Shown: positions 19,849-30,635 of the stretch, in pieces | Layout of the letters: every line of letters begins with the position of its first letter | Numbering within the stretch: position 1 is the first letter of the stretch | Assembly (NCBI GenBank): GCA_945868845.1 | Contig: CAMBMS010000001.1 | Location: 310,001 to 374,000 of the forward strand | DNA length: 64,000 bases | Direction: 5' to 3' | Source of the DNA: Asaia bogorensis | GTDB lineage: Bacteria > Pseudomonadota > Alphaproteobacteria > Acetobacterales > Acetobacteraceae | Translations under genes and position numbers: made by a program | Notes under the pieces: model-generated | The model's database searches: none | What the model was told of the DNA's origin: nothing | The model's input: only the letters and a program-made list of their open reading frames with translations

Positions 19849-20592
19849 TCAGCCCACGAAGGCGCCGCCATTCACGTCCAGGATGGCGCCGGAAAAATAA
19901 CTAGCCGCCGGGGTGCAGAGGAAGGCGATGGGCCAGGCGAGTTCCTCCGCCTGGCCCATGCGCTTCATCGGCGTGAGCTCGGCGATGGTGGAGTTGCGCG
20001 TCATCGCGGTCTGCACCGGCCCCGGCGCCACCGCGTTCACCAGCACGCCCTTGGTCACGGCATTGCGAGACAGCCACTTCACCAACGCATGCACCGCGCC
20101 CTTCGATGCCGAATAATCGGGTGGCGTCGCCAGCGACGTGCCGCCGCTGCGCCCAGCGACCGAGCCCACCAGCACCACCGCGCCACCACCCAGCGGAGCC
20201 ATGTGATCGATGCAGGCCGCAGTCAGATTCAGCGGCACGCGTACATTCACATCCATCACGCGATGAAAACGCTCATGCCAGTTCGGGTCCTCCCGCCAGT
20301 CGCGGCCATCCAGGATGCCGGCGCAATGGGCGGCGGCATGCACCCGCCCGCCACCCAGCAATTGGGCTATGAAGGAATCCGAGGTCAGATCGCCCTGCGC
20401 CTCGGTCGCCGTGGCGCCCAATGCCCGCACCTCCGCCAAGGTTTCCGCCATGCCGGCGCGGTCGGTCAGGAGCAGCTCGGCACCCAATTGCGCCAGCACC
20501 GAAGCAGTGGCGCGGCCAATGCCGCTGGCAGCGCCGGTGACCAGTACGCGCTTGCCCTGCATGTTCATGGCGGGGGGTAAGGGGATGCTCAT
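19849..20592 (-). CDS. Short-chain dehydrogenase/reductase
   Basis: 247-residue classical SDR: nucleotide motif TGAASGIG at 19-26, catalytic Ser144, Tyr160 and Lys164 (YSASK), and the C-terminal DVNGGAFVG. A strong GGAGG precedes the ATG. Transcribed ahead of the thiolase-like and DUF35 genes (43-base gap), so probably the same catabolic operon, reducing or oxidising a hydroxyl on the pathway intermediate. Substrate not predictable. Confidence 0.87.
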   Translation of the reverse strand: MSIPLPPAMNMQGKRVLVTGAASGIGRATASVLAQLGAELLLTDRAGMAETLAEVRALGATATEAQGDLTSDSFIAQLLGGGRVHAAAHCAGILDGRDWREDPNWHERFHRVMDVNVRVPLNLTAACIDHMAPLGGGAVVLVGSVAGRSGGTSLATPPDYSASKGAVHALVKWLSRNAVTKGVLVNAVAPGPVQTAMTRNSTIAELTPMKRMGQAEELAWPIAFLCTPAASYFSGAILDVNGGAFVG

Positions 20593-20628
20593 GGTGATTT
20601 CCTCCGTCGCATTCGTTCTTTTGGTCGT

Positions 20629-20740
20629 ACGTCAGTTCAAATCCGGCACCGGCCCGCATTCCCGCCCGGCTCACCCAATGAGCATACGCTGCTGTAGGTG
20701 GCCGGGTGGGAATGCGGGTCGGTGCCGATCTAACTGAGCC
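20629..20740. repeat. 112-bp imperfect palindrome, copy B
   Basis: Left arm (CAGTTCAAATCCGGCACCGG and on through CCCGCATTCCCGCCCGG) pairs with the reverse complement of the right arm (GGCTCAGTTAGATCGGCACC and on through GACCCGCATTCCCACCCGG). The internal part CACCCAATGAGCATACG corresponds to CACCCAACGAACTTATA in copy A. Sits between the divergent SDR and TauD genes, so it may insulate or influence their promoters. Confidence 0.7.
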
Positions 20741-20810
20741 ATTACACCGTACTCTGGCATGAGCCTCGCCCGGGCGCTATCCTACCAGGAAATTTTCGGG
20801 AGAGACCAGC

Positions 20811-21701
20811 ATGACCCTCTACATCCGCGCCATCGATGCCAACCGCCCGAGCTTCGCCGGGGGGGTTTCCGGCGTTAACATCGCGCAGGGTGTGAATGCC
20901 GGTGATGCCGCCGCGATCGAGAAGGCGATGGACCATTACGCCGTGCTGGTGTTTCACGACCAGCGCATGGATGACGCTCAGCAATTCGCCTTTTCGCAAA
21001 ATTTTGGGCCGATGGAGAAGGCAACCGGCGATATCGCCAATGGTGCGGAACGCCGACTCAGCATGGATATCAACGATATTTCCAACCTCGATAAGAACGG
21101 TAATATTTTAGCGCGCGATGACCGGCGGCGGTTGTTTAACCTGGGCAACCAGCTTTGGCATTCTGACAGTTCGTTCAAGGTGACGCCGGCGAAATACTCC
21201 TTGCTTTCCGCGCGGGTCATCCCTAGCGGGGGAGGGAATACGGAATTCGCTGATATGCGCGCGGCCTGGGATGCGCTGGATCCGGCGTTGCAGGCGGAAT
21301 GCAAACCACTAGTGTGCGAGCATAGCCAGATTTTTTCCCGCTCCACCCTCGGCTTCACCGATTTCACCGAGGAGGAGCAGATCAAATACGCGCCGGTCAT
21401 GCAGCGTTTGGTGCGCCGCCATGCCAAGTCAGAGCGAATATCGCTGTATCTGGCGTCGCATGCCGGGGCGATCCAGGGCTGGCCGGTACCAGAGGCCCGC
21501 GCGTTCCTCCGCGATCTGAACGAGCATGCAACGCAACGGCAATTCGTCTATGCGCATGTCTGGCGCCAACATGACCTGGTGATGTGGGATAATCGCTGCA
21601 CCATGCATCGGGCACGACGCTACAATTATACGCAAGTGCGCGACATGCATCGCACGACGGTGGCCGATAGCGCGTCCTCCCTGATGCAGGCAGCGGCCTG
21701 A
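20811..21701 (+). CDS. TauD/TfdA-family Fe(II)/2-oxoglutarate dioxygenase (first paralogue)
   Basis: 296-residue non-haem iron dioxygenase. Metal ligands are H117 and D119 (WHSDSS) and H266 (TMHRARR), with an arginine near 277-281 expected to bind 2-oxoglutarate. Members hydroxylate sulfonates, aryloxyalkanoates or other small acids; this one cannot be assigned. GGGAGAG is upstream of the ATG. A clear paralogue of equal length lies at 51106-51996 (shared NLGNQLWHSDSS, FADMRAA, EHATQR, VMWDNR). The next gene, a lactonase-like amidohydrolase, begins 3 bases after its stop. Confidence 0.9.
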   Translation: MTLYIRAIDANRPSFAGGVSGVNIAQGVNAGDAAAIEKAMDHYAVLVFHDQRMDDAQQFAFSQNFGPMEKATGDIANGAERRLSMDINDISNLDKNGNILARDDRRRLFNLGNQLWHSDSSFKVTPAKYSLLSARVIPSGGGNTEFADMRAAWDALDPALQAECKPLVCEHSQIFSRSTLGFTDFTEEEQIKYAPVMQRLVRRHAKSERISLYLASHAGAIQGWPVPEARAFLRDLNEHATQRQFVYAHVWRQHDLVMWDNRCTMHRARRYNYTQVRDMHRTTVADSASSLMQAAA

Positions 21702-21704
21702 ACT

Positions 21705-22535
21705 ATGGCCAACGACCGAGTTGCCCCCCATATTTCCTCGGGCATGATCGATTGCCATTTCCACGCCTTTGGCGATATCCGCCAGTTTCCGATCCAGCCG
21801 ACGGCCACCTATACGCCGCGCATTTCCTCGCTCGCCGAACATACCTCCACCTTTGGCCCACACGGGATGACACGCCGCGTGATCGTCGCGGCGAGCTGTT
21901 ATGGCACCGACAATTCCTGCCACCTCGCCGCGCTGGCGGATGAGGGCGCAAAAGGCCGTGCCATTGTCTCCATCAACAGCGCCACGTCGGATGCCAGTCT
22001 CGCCGCCATGACCAGGGCGGGCGCGCGCGGGGCGCGGTTCAATACGCTCAGCCCCGGCGCGATGGGTTTTGCTGAGTTGTTCGCCAATACGGCTCGGATG
22101 CGGGCCCAAGATTGGCATGCGGAGCTATATACCACGGCGGAAAAACTTGCCCCCGTATTCGATCAGTTGATGGCGACCGAGCTAGATATCGTTGTCGCCC
22201 ATTACGCCGAACTGGAACCGGCGGACGGATTGAACCAGTCGGCCGTCCGCATGATGGACCGGCTGCTGGAATCAGGGCGCGGCTGGCTGAAACTCTCTGC
22301 CCCCTACCGCGTCAGCAGCGTACCGGGCTTTTTGGACCTGGAACCCTACGTGCGGCATTTTCTCGACGTGCGCGGCGATCGGATGGTCTGGGGCTCCGAC
22401 TGGCCCTACATCCGTCACGAGGATAAACTGGGAAACTGGGATCCGATGCAGCCGCTAGCCGGATGGATGGGGCCGGCGCAGACGCAGGCCGTATATTGGG
22501 ACAATCCCGCACTGCTATATGGGATCAGCGGCTAG
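21705..22535 (+). CDS. Amidohydrolase-2 family, 2-pyrone-4,6-dicarboxylate lactonase-like
   Basis: 276-residue TIM-barrel hydrolase related to LigI/PDC lactonase. The first strand is IDCHFHAFG (residues 15-23), and the barrel end has the WGSDWPY motif with the catalytic Asp. LigI-type enzymes need no metal and open lactone rings of aromatic-degradation intermediates; this gene could open a lactone formed after the preceding dioxygenase acts. Translationally coupled to tauD. Stop codon TAG, at normal family length, followed by a hairpin. Confidence 0.8.
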   Translation: MANDRVAPHISSGMIDCHFHAFGDIRQFPIQPTATYTPRISSLAEHTSTFGPHGMTRRVIVAASCYGTDNSCHLAALADEGAKGRAIVSINSATSDASLAAMTRAGARGARFNTLSPGAMGFAELFANTARMRAQDWHAELYTTAEKLAPVFDQLMATELDIVVAHYAELEPADGLNQSAVRMMDRLLESGRGWLKLSAPYRVSSVPGFLDLEPYVRHFLDVRGDRMVWGSDWPYIRHEDKLGNWDPMQPLAGWMGPAQTQAVYWDNPALLYGISG

Positions 22536-22562
22536 AGCCTTTGTTTGAGCAAGCAACTTTAC

Positions 22563-22588
22563 CCTGCCAGATGATTCCATCTGGCAGG
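22563..22588 (+). terminator. Hairpin after the amidohydrolase
   Basis: Perfect 11-bp stem CCTGCCAGATG / CATCTGGCAGG with a 4-nt loop, 27 bases past the stop. No run of T, so a terminator or mRNA-stabilising hairpin. Confidence 0.55.
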
Positions 22589-22625
22589 ATGTTGCTCCAG
22601 GCTGTTCGGAAAGGGTTGCATCGGA

Positions 22626-24677
22626 ATGCGACAAACTCACGCCTCCGTCTGTCCACACGATTGTCCTTCGACTTGCGCGCTGGATGTGGAGGTTCTGGAC
22701 GGCGGGAGTATCGGCGCCGTGCGCGGGGCAAATAATTCCTATACCGCCGGGGTGATCTGCGCAAAGGTTTCACGCTATGCTGAGCGTATCCATCACCCCG
22801 ATCGCCTAACCCAACCGTTGCTGCGCGACGGGCCGAAGGGGAGCGGAAAATTTCGGAAAATTTCTTGGGATGATGCGTTAGACCAGGTCGCAGAGAAATT
22901 TTCCGCGATCGCCGCGCGACATGATCCGACCGCAATTTGGCCCTATTACTTTGCCGGCACAATGGGGTTGGTACAGCGCGACGGGATCAACCGGTTGCGC
23001 CATGTGCAAAAATATTCACGTCAACATGTCTCGATCTGTACCACGGTGTGCGAATCGGGCTGGATGGTTGGCACGGGGATTCAACGCGGCCTAGACCCGC
23101 GGGAGATGGCGGCGGCCGACCTGATCGTCGTTTGGGGCGGCAATCCGGTGGCAACCCAGGTCAATGTGATGACACACATCGCGCGGGCGCGGAAGCAGCG
23201 CGGCGCGAAGCTGGTGGTGATCGATCCCTATCGCACCGGCACCGCGGAGGTGGCAGATATGCATCTGCCGATCCGGCCAGGCACCGATGGCGCGCTGGCT
23301 TGCGCGGTGATGCATGTTGCGTTTCGCGACGGCTATACCGATCGCGCCTATATGCAAAAATACACAGATTTTCCGGCCGGGCTGGAGGCGCATCTGGCGG
23401 CACGGGGGCCGGACTGGGCCGCCGGCATCACCGGGCTGTCGGTTGCGGATATCGAAAATTTCGCCCGGCTCTATGGCATGACGCGGCGGAGTTTTCTCCG
23501 GCTCGGTTATGGCTTCGCGCGATCGCGCAACGGGCCAGTGAATATGCATGCGGTATCCTGCCTGCCGGCCGTGACTGGCGCGTGGCAGCATGAAGGTGGC
23601 GGCGCGCTGTGGTCCAATCGCGGCATGTATGGCTGGGATAAGACGCTGATCGAAGGTCTTGATTGCGTAAACCCGCGCATCCGCGCGCTGGATATGAGCC
23701 GCGTGGGCGCGGTGCTGACGGGCGATCGGCGCGATTTGGGCGATGGGCCGGCGGTGCACGCCATGCTTATTCAAAATACCAACCCCGTCGCGGTGGCTCC
23801 GAATTCCAATCTGGTGCGCCAGGGATTTCTGCGCGACGATCTTTTTGTCTGCGTACAGGAACAGTTCATGACCGAGACGGCCCAACTGGCCGATATTGTT
23901 TTGCCGGCGACGATGTTTTTGGAGCATGACGATCTTTATCAGGCCGGTGGGCATAGCCATGTGCAGATCGGAGCCAAACTGATCGAGCCACCTGGGAAAT
24001 GCCGATCCAACCATGACATGCTGTGCGATCTAGCGCGGCGCCTGGGGGCGTGCCATCCGGGGTTCGAAATTACGGCGATGGAATTGATCGAGGCAACCCT
24101 CAAAGAATCGGGCTATCCGGATGTTGCCTCGATTCAGGCCAAGCGTTGGCATGACGCGATGCCGGATTTCTCCGAGACGCATTTTCTCAATGGCTTCAAG
24201 ACGCCGGACAAGAAATTCCATTTTTCGCCCAAGTGGGCGCGTATGGGGCCACATCACGCCGGCATGCCGGAACTACCGGACCATTTTCCAATTCACGACG
24301 CGGCAACGGAAGAGATGCCGTACCGGATGGTCACCGCGCCAGCCCGGCAATTCCTCAACACGAGCTTTACCGAGACTGCTTCCTCGCGCCGGCGCGAAGG
24401 CCGGCCCACCGTGCTGCTCCATCCCGACGATGCTGCGCGACACGGCATCGTCGATGGGCAGAAAATTCGCCTCGGCAATGTACGCGGCGAAGTGATTTTG
24501 CACGTTAGACTCGCCACCGGGCAGCAGCCCGGTGTGCTGATCGTCGAAAGCGTCTGGCCAAACGCGGCATTCGAAGGCGGCATCGGAATCAACGCGCTGA
24601 CATCGGACGAGCCCGCCTTACCCAATGGGGGCGCGGTGTTTCATGACACGGCGGTGTGGATGCGGGCGGTGGGGTGA
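22626..24677 (+). CDS. Molybdopterin oxidoreductase, DMSO-reductase superfamily
   Basis: 683-residue Mo/W-bisMGD enzyme. The N-terminal cluster site has C9, C13, C17 and C45, suiting a [4Fe-4S] centre. Central pterin-binding segments include WGGNPVATQ and IQNTNPVAVAP; the C-terminal dinucleotide-binding domain has LHPDDAARHGI and VRGEVILH. No Tat signal, so cytoplasmic. Single-subunit members of this clade act as oxidoreductases or hydratases on diverse organic substrates; the substrate here is open. It follows the lactonase-like gene by 90 bases with a hairpin between. Confidence 0.85.
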   Translation: MRQTHASVCPHDCPSTCALDVEVLDGGSIGAVRGANNSYTAGVICAKVSRYAERIHHPDRLTQPLLRDGPKGSGKFRKISWDDALDQVAEKFSAIAARHDPTAIWPYYFAGTMGLVQRDGINRLRHVQKYSRQHVSICTTVCESGWMVGTGIQRGLDPREMAAADLIVVWGGNPVATQVNVMTHIARARKQRGAKLVVIDPYRTGTAEVADMHLPIRPGTDGALACAVMHVAFRDGYTDRAYMQKYTDFPAGLEAHLAARGPDWAAGITGLSVADIENFARLYGMTRRSFLRLGYGFARSRNGPVNMHAVSCLPAVTGAWQHEGGGALWSNRGMYGWDKTLIEGLDCVNPRIRALDMSRVGAVLTGDRRDLGDGPAVHAMLIQNTNPVAVAPNSNLVRQGFLRDDLFVCVQEQFMTETAQLADIVLPATMFLEHDDLYQAGGHSHVQIGAKLIEPPGKCRSNHDMLCDLARRLGACHPGFEITAMELIEATLKESGYPDVASIQAKRWHDAMPDFSETHFLNGFKTPDKKFHFSPKWARMGPHHAGMPELPDHFPIHDAATEEMPYRMVTAPARQFLNTSFTETASSRRREGRPTVLLHPDDAARHGIVDGQKIRLGNVRGEVILHVRLATGQQPGVLIVESVWPNAAFEGGIGINALTSDEPALPNGGAVFHDTAVWMRAVG

Positions 24678-24733
24678 AGAAAGAGAAGGCCAGGGCAGCG
24701 CCCCAATCTTGCTTCCTTCCCTCATCACCAGCA

Positions 24734-24762
24734 TTGACTTCGCCACGGGTAAAATCCATGCT
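24734..24762 (+). promoter_or_regulatory. Possible promoter of the thiC leader
   Basis: TTGACT at 24734-24739, 17-base spacer, CATGCT at 24757-24762, which would start transcription at the beginning of the TPP riboswitch. The -10 box is weak. Confidence 0.45.
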
Positions 24763-24765
24763 GGT

Positions 24766-26754
<1,989 letters not shown>

Positions 26755-26800
26755 TGGCATTGCATGCTTAATGTGGAGGCTCTGGGGTCTTGCCAAAAAT

Positions 26801-26827
26801 AAGATTGGGGGCTCTGCCCCCAATCTT
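26801..26827. terminator. Bidirectional hairpin terminator with GGGGGC core
   Basis: Perfect 12-bp stem AAGATTGGGGGC / GCCCCCAATCTT with a TCT loop, between convergent thiC and the M20 hydrolase. On the minus strand it is followed by ATTTTTGG. The GGGGGC-N3-GCCCCC core recurs at 31631-31645. Confidence 0.75.
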
Positions 26828-26865
26828 ACTAATAATATGCTACGCCCAGCAGAATCCGGTATAAG

Positions 26866-28113
26866 TTAAATCACCCGGTTAGCGCGGGTCAGGATGGCTT
26901 CGAACAGCACCTGGCAGCCATCGCGTGCTTCCTCGGGAAGGATACTTTCCAACTCATTATGGCTCAGCCCGTCCTTGCACGGAGTAAAAATCATCGCCGT
27001 CGGCACGTGGCGCGCCACATAGACGGCATCGTGCCCCGCGCCAGAGACGATTTCTCGTGATGCAAACCCCAGTCGCCCCGTCGCCTGACGCACCAGATCG
27101 ACACAGGCGAGATCGAAGGGCTGCGCCGGAATTTTGAATAATTGCGTCAAATCTAGAGCGACGCCGCAATCGCGCGCAATAAAGCCTGCCTCGCGTGGAA
27201 ATTGCGCATCCAGCCGGTCTACCTCGGCTCCGTCGGGATGCCGGAATTCCACGGAAAAACGTACCTCGCCCGGGATCACATTGCGGCTGTTAGGGCTGAC
27301 GAAAAGCTGCCCGACGGTACCGCGCCCATCCTCGCCGCGCGCTCGCATCATGCGATCGACCAGATCGATGATGCGCGCCGCGCAAACCAGCGCATCCTTG
27401 CGTGCCGAAGGCGGCGTAGTGCCGGCATGTGAATCTTGGCCAATAACGACGGCGTCGTACCACACCTGCGCCTGCGCCCCAGTAACCACGCCGATGCGCT
27501 TTTCCTCGCGCTCCAGGATCGGCCCCTGTTCGATATGCAGTTCGAAATAGGCATCAGCCGGGAATGCCTGCGCCTTTTCCACCCCGCGATAGCCGATCTG
27601 GTCCAGCGCCGTCGCCACGCTCACACCGTCGGCGTCGGTCAACGCATAGGCCTTGTCAAGCGTATAGACTCCCGCCCAAACCCCGGACCCCATCAGCGAA
27701 TGGCCGAAGCGGCTGCCCTCCTCATCGGTCCAGTTCACCAGTTCCACGGGCGCCTCGGTAACGATGCCGTGGTCGTTCAGGCTGCGCATCACCTCCAGCC
27801 CGGCGATCACGCCGAGCGCGCCATCGAATTTCCCGCCCGAAGGCTGGCTGTCCAGATGGCTGCCGAACAGCACCGGCAGCCGATTCGGATCACGCCCGGC
27901 GCGGCGGGCGAACATGTTGCCAATGGCATCGATTCGGACCGTCAGCCCCGCGGCTTCGCATTGCGCGCGAAATTCATCACGGCCGCGCCGGTCCACATCG
28001 GTCAGGGTCAGCCGGCGCACGCCACCCTTTGGCGTGCCGCCAAACTGGGCCATCTCCATCAGGCTGTCCCATAGGCGCTTTCCGTCGATTGGGTGGTTGG
28101 TTTGGCCAGTCAT
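26866..28113 (-). CDS. M20-family amidohydrolase (N-carbamoyl-L-amino-acid hydrolase/ureidoglycolate type)
   Basis: 415-residue zinc-dependent Zn-exopeptidase-fold hydrolase of the hydantoinase/carbamoylase group. Metal-site motifs: GSHLDSQPSGGKFDGALG, WTDEEGSRFG and a C-terminal HNELES histidine; the dimerisation lid has QDSHAGTTPP. These enzymes cleave N-carbamoyl or ureido groups. ATG 28113 has AAGGA upstream; the frame stays open far beyond it, but only because of antisense GC bias. Monocistronic, divergent from the small lipoprotein gene. Confidence 0.87.
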   Translation of the reverse strand: MTGQTNHPIDGKRLWDSLMEMAQFGGTPKGGVRRLTLTDVDRRGRDEFRAQCEAAGLTVRIDAIGNMFARRAGRDPNRLPVLFGSHLDSQPSGGKFDGALGVIAGLEVMRSLNDHGIVTEAPVELVNWTDEEGSRFGHSLMGSGVWAGVYTLDKAYALTDADGVSVATALDQIGYRGVEKAQAFPADAYFELHIEQGPILEREEKRIGVVTGAQAQVWYDAVVIGQDSHAGTTPPSARKDALVCAARIIDLVDRMMRARGEDGRGTVGQLFVSPNSRNVIPGEVRFSVEFRHPDGAEVDRLDAQFPREAGFIARDCGVALDLTQLFKIPAQPFDLACVDLVRQATGRLGFASREIVSGAGHDAVYVARHVPTAMIFTPCKDGLSHNELESILPEEARDGCQVLFEAILTRANRVI

Positions 28114-28200
28114 CTCTTGATCCTTATCTTGCGTCGCAGCGGGTCCATCTTGCCGCGACCCCCGCTTCCTGCAAGTTTGCCGTGCCCCAAGGATACTGTC

Positions 28201-28620
28201 ATGGCCCAATTCCGCATTCTCATCGTACCGCTGCTGCTGGTCGCCTTGACCGGCTGCAAGCTGATCGACCAGACATTTTTTAACCCCGAGCCCGAGCCAT
28301 CCCCGGCTGCGATCGCACCGACCATCGCCGTGCCGGCCGCGCCATCGACGGCCCTGCTTAGTATCGGCTACCAAACTCCCAATCCGGCTTTCGAAGGCCC
28401 CCTGGCCGTGGCGGTCCGCGCCGCCGAGCAGCGCCGCCCCGGCGGCCATTACGCCGTGATCGGCGTCTCCACCGTTGCAGATGCCATGCAAACCGGCCGC
28501 GATGCCGCCACGATCATGGCGGAGATGATGCGCCTCGGCGTGCCGGCGGCGCGCATTCATCTCGGCGCGCGCATCGACCCCGCGCAGACCGTGCGGAAGG
28601 TCGGGATCCATCTCCGCTAG
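28201..28620 (+). CDS. Small hypothetical lipoprotein
   Basis: 139 residues with a lipobox LTG-C19 after a hydrophobic signal, a Pro/Ala-rich linker (about 28-55), then a compact domain with a Val-Ile-Gly-Val strand and alternating helices (VRAAEQRRPGGHYAVIGVS, then ARIHLGARIDP). The domain pattern suggests a small OmpA-like or SPOR-like periplasmic fold, but I do not recognise it. AAGGA is 8 bases upstream of the ATG. Stop TAG, 10 bases before the rRNA methyltransferase gene, so probably co-transcribed with it. Confidence 0.7.
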   Translation: MAQFRILIVPLLLVALTGCKLIDQTFFNPEPEPSPAAIAPTIAVPAAPSTALLSIGYQTPNPAFEGPLAVAVRAAEQRRPGGHYAVIGVSTVADAMQTGRDAATIMAEMMRLGVPAARIHLGARIDPAQTVRKVGIHLR

Positions 28621-28630
28621 CCCGCCACCG

Positions 28631-29812
28631 ATGGACCGTCGTGTCCTGCGCCTGAACCCCGGCCAGGGACGGCGCCTGCGCGCCGGCGCGCCCTGGGTTT
28701 TCAGCAACGAGATTGCCATGAAGCCGGAATATCGGCAGTTCCCGGCGGGTGGCGTGGTCCGGCTAGAGACGGAGGATGGCGGGCGGTTGGGCACCTTCAT
28801 GTACAACCCGCACAGCCTGATCGCGGCGCGGCAGCTGGATCGCAACCCCGATGCAGTAATCGATCGCGCCTGGCTGGAGGGCCGTTTGCGCGACGCGATC
28901 GCTTTGCGCGCGCGGGTAACCAATACGCCATACCACCGCCTTGTGCATGCCGAGGCAGACCGGCTACCGGGCCTAATCGTCGATCGCTATGACGACGTGC
29001 TGGTGCTGCAAGCCAACAGCGCCGGCATGGACCGGCTTCAGGCCGAAATCACCGCTGCGCTAGTGGACTCCCTGCGCCCCCGCGCCATCGTCGCGCGGAA
29101 TGACGCGGCGGCGCGGCGGCAGGAAAACCTACCCGAGATCGTCACCTTACTGCATGGCGCGGACTCTAGCGCGACGGTGGTGGAAGGTGGGGTACGTTTT
29201 CCGGTGGATTCGCTGACCGGCCAGAAGACCGGCTGGTTCTTCGACCAGCGTCCAAATCGCGATCAGGTTGCCGGGCTGGCGGCGGGGGCACGCGTGCTGG
29301 ATGTCTTCTGCCATGTCGGCGCCTTCGGACTGCGCTGCGCGGGCGCAGGCGCAGCGCATGTGACCTTGGTGGATAGTTCAGCGCCGGCGCTCGAACTGGC
29401 ACAGCAGGCCGCCGCGCTAAACGGATTTGCCGCGCGCGTGGCAACTCGTCGTGCCGATGCGTTTGATACATTAACTGAACTCGGCCATGCGGGCGAAAAA
29501 TTCGATATCGTGATTTGCGATCCTCCGGCTTTCGCCAAATCGAAAAAAGACACGGCCGCGGGGTTGCGCGCCTATGGTCGTCTCGCCCGCCTCGCCGCCG
29601 CCATCGTTGCGCCTGGCGGATTCCTGCTCATGGCATCGTGCAGCCATCACGCCTCGCTGCTGGAATGGAGCGCGCAACTGGCCGACGGCCTGCACCGCGC
29701 CCGCCGCAACGGCAGAATCATTTTCACCGGCGGCGCGGGGGCGGATCATCCGGTGCATCCGCATCTGCCCGAAACCGCCTATCTCAAGGCGCAGCTTTTC
29801 CAGGTGTCATGA
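28631..29812 (+). CDS. rlmI: 23S rRNA (cytosine-C5) methyltransferase, RlmI-like
   Basis: 393-residue class I SAM methyltransferase with an N-terminal PUA-like domain (LNPGQGRRLRAGAPWVFSNEI) and a Rossmann domain. Motifs: VLDVFCHVGAFGL (SAM loop), VICDPPAFAKSK (catalytic motif IV), and LLMASCSHH (the cysteine of motif VI). E. coli RlmI modifies C1962 of 23S rRNA. It sits four bases upstream of rlmJ, forming a small rRNA-modification operon that continues into gpsA. Confidence 0.87.
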   Translation: MDRRVLRLNPGQGRRLRAGAPWVFSNEIAMKPEYRQFPAGGVVRLETEDGGRLGTFMYNPHSLIAARQLDRNPDAVIDRAWLEGRLRDAIALRARVTNTPYHRLVHAEADRLPGLIVDRYDDVLVLQANSAGMDRLQAEITAALVDSLRPRAIVARNDAAARRQENLPEIVTLLHGADSSATVVEGGVRFPVDSLTGQKTGWFFDQRPNRDQVAGLAAGARVLDVFCHVGAFGLRCAGAGAAHVTLVDSSAPALELAQQAAALNGFAARVATRRADAFDTLTELGHAGEKFDIVICDPPAFAKSKKDTAAGLRAYGRLARLAAAIVAPGGFLLMASCSHHASLLEWSAQLADGLHRARRNGRIIFTGGAGADHPVHPHLPETAYLKAQLFQVS

Positions 29813-29816
29813 GGCG

Positions 29817-30635
29817 ATGAATTATCGCCATATTTACCATGCTGGAAATTTCGCAGATTGCATGAAGCACGCGTTGCTGGTGTGGCTTGTGCGCGCCTTG
29901 CAGCGTAAGCCGGGAGCGTTGAGCCTGCTGGACACGCATGCAGGCGTGGGGCAGTACGATCTTGTCGCCGGCCCCGCTGCGCGCACGGGCGAATGGCGGG
30001 CCGGCATCGAAAAACTATTGCACGACCCTGCACCCATATTGGCGGATTATGTCACTCTGGTGCGGGCGCTTGGCCTTTATCCCGGCTCCCCCGCTCTCAT
30101 CCGCGCCTTGCTGCGCGCACAGGACCGTCTGGTCTGTTGCGAACTCCATCCCGAGGACGCAGACCTTCTGCATCACCGTTTCGCGCGCGACACGCAGGTG
30201 GCGGTACATCACCGCAATGCTTGGGAAGCCCTGCACGCCTTGCTTCCGCCCAGGGAGCGGCGCGGCCTGATCCTGATCGATCCACCCTATGAACGGGAGG
30301 GCGAGTTCGCCGCCGTCATCGCCGGGCTGCATGCCGGCTGGACCAAATTTCGCACGGGTATCTTCGCTGCCTGGTATCCGATCAAGCATCGGGCCCCGGT
30401 GCGAGAACTTCATGCAGCGCTGCAAACCTCCGGCATCCGCGACATGGTGGCTGCAGAGCTATGGCTGCGTGCACCGCTCGATCCCACCCGGTTAAACGGG
30501 TGCGGGCTGGTGGTGATCAATCCTCCGTTCGGCTTCCTGAATGCGGCGCCGGAAATTCTACGAGCTTTGTGCGACCATCTTGGCGATCCTGACGCCAGCG
30601 CTGGCTACGATGTGATACGCTTGACCGATGAATGA
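29817..30635 (+). CDS. rlmJ: 23S rRNA (adenine2030-N6)-methyltransferase
   Basis: 272-residue RlmJ (YhiR) homologue. The N-terminus MNYRHIYHAGNFADCMKH is diagnostic; LLDTHAGVGQYDL is the SAM-binding loop and LILIDPPYE the DPPY catalytic motif. Adds N6-methyl to A2030 of 23S rRNA. Also known in some bacteria for a link to use of extracellular DNA. Its last 8 bases overlap the start of gpsA, indicating translational coupling. Confidence 0.93.
   Translation: MNYRHIYHAGNFADCMKHALLVWLVRALQRKPGALSLLDTHAGVGQYDLVAGPAARTGEWRAGIEKLLHDPAPILADYVTLVRALGLYPGSPALIRALLRAQDRLVCCELHPEDADLLHHRFARDTQVAVHHRNAWEALHALLPPRERRGLILIDPPYEREGEFAAVIAGLHAGWTKFRTGIFAAWYPIKHRAPVRELHAALQTSGIRDMVAAELWLRAPLDPTRLNGCGLVVINPPFGFLNAAPEILRALCDHLGDPDASAGYDVIRLTDE

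Noticed and set aside
24690-24713. Terminator after the molybdopterin oxidoreductase
   Set aside because: The stem is only 4 bp without a T-tract; too weak to list as a feature.
28114-28923. Long minus-strand open frame extending the M20 hydrolase upstream by about 270 codons
   Set aside because: It has no family similarity and lies opposite the lipoprotein and rlmI-like genes; the M20 homology begins at 28113 with a proper ribosome site.
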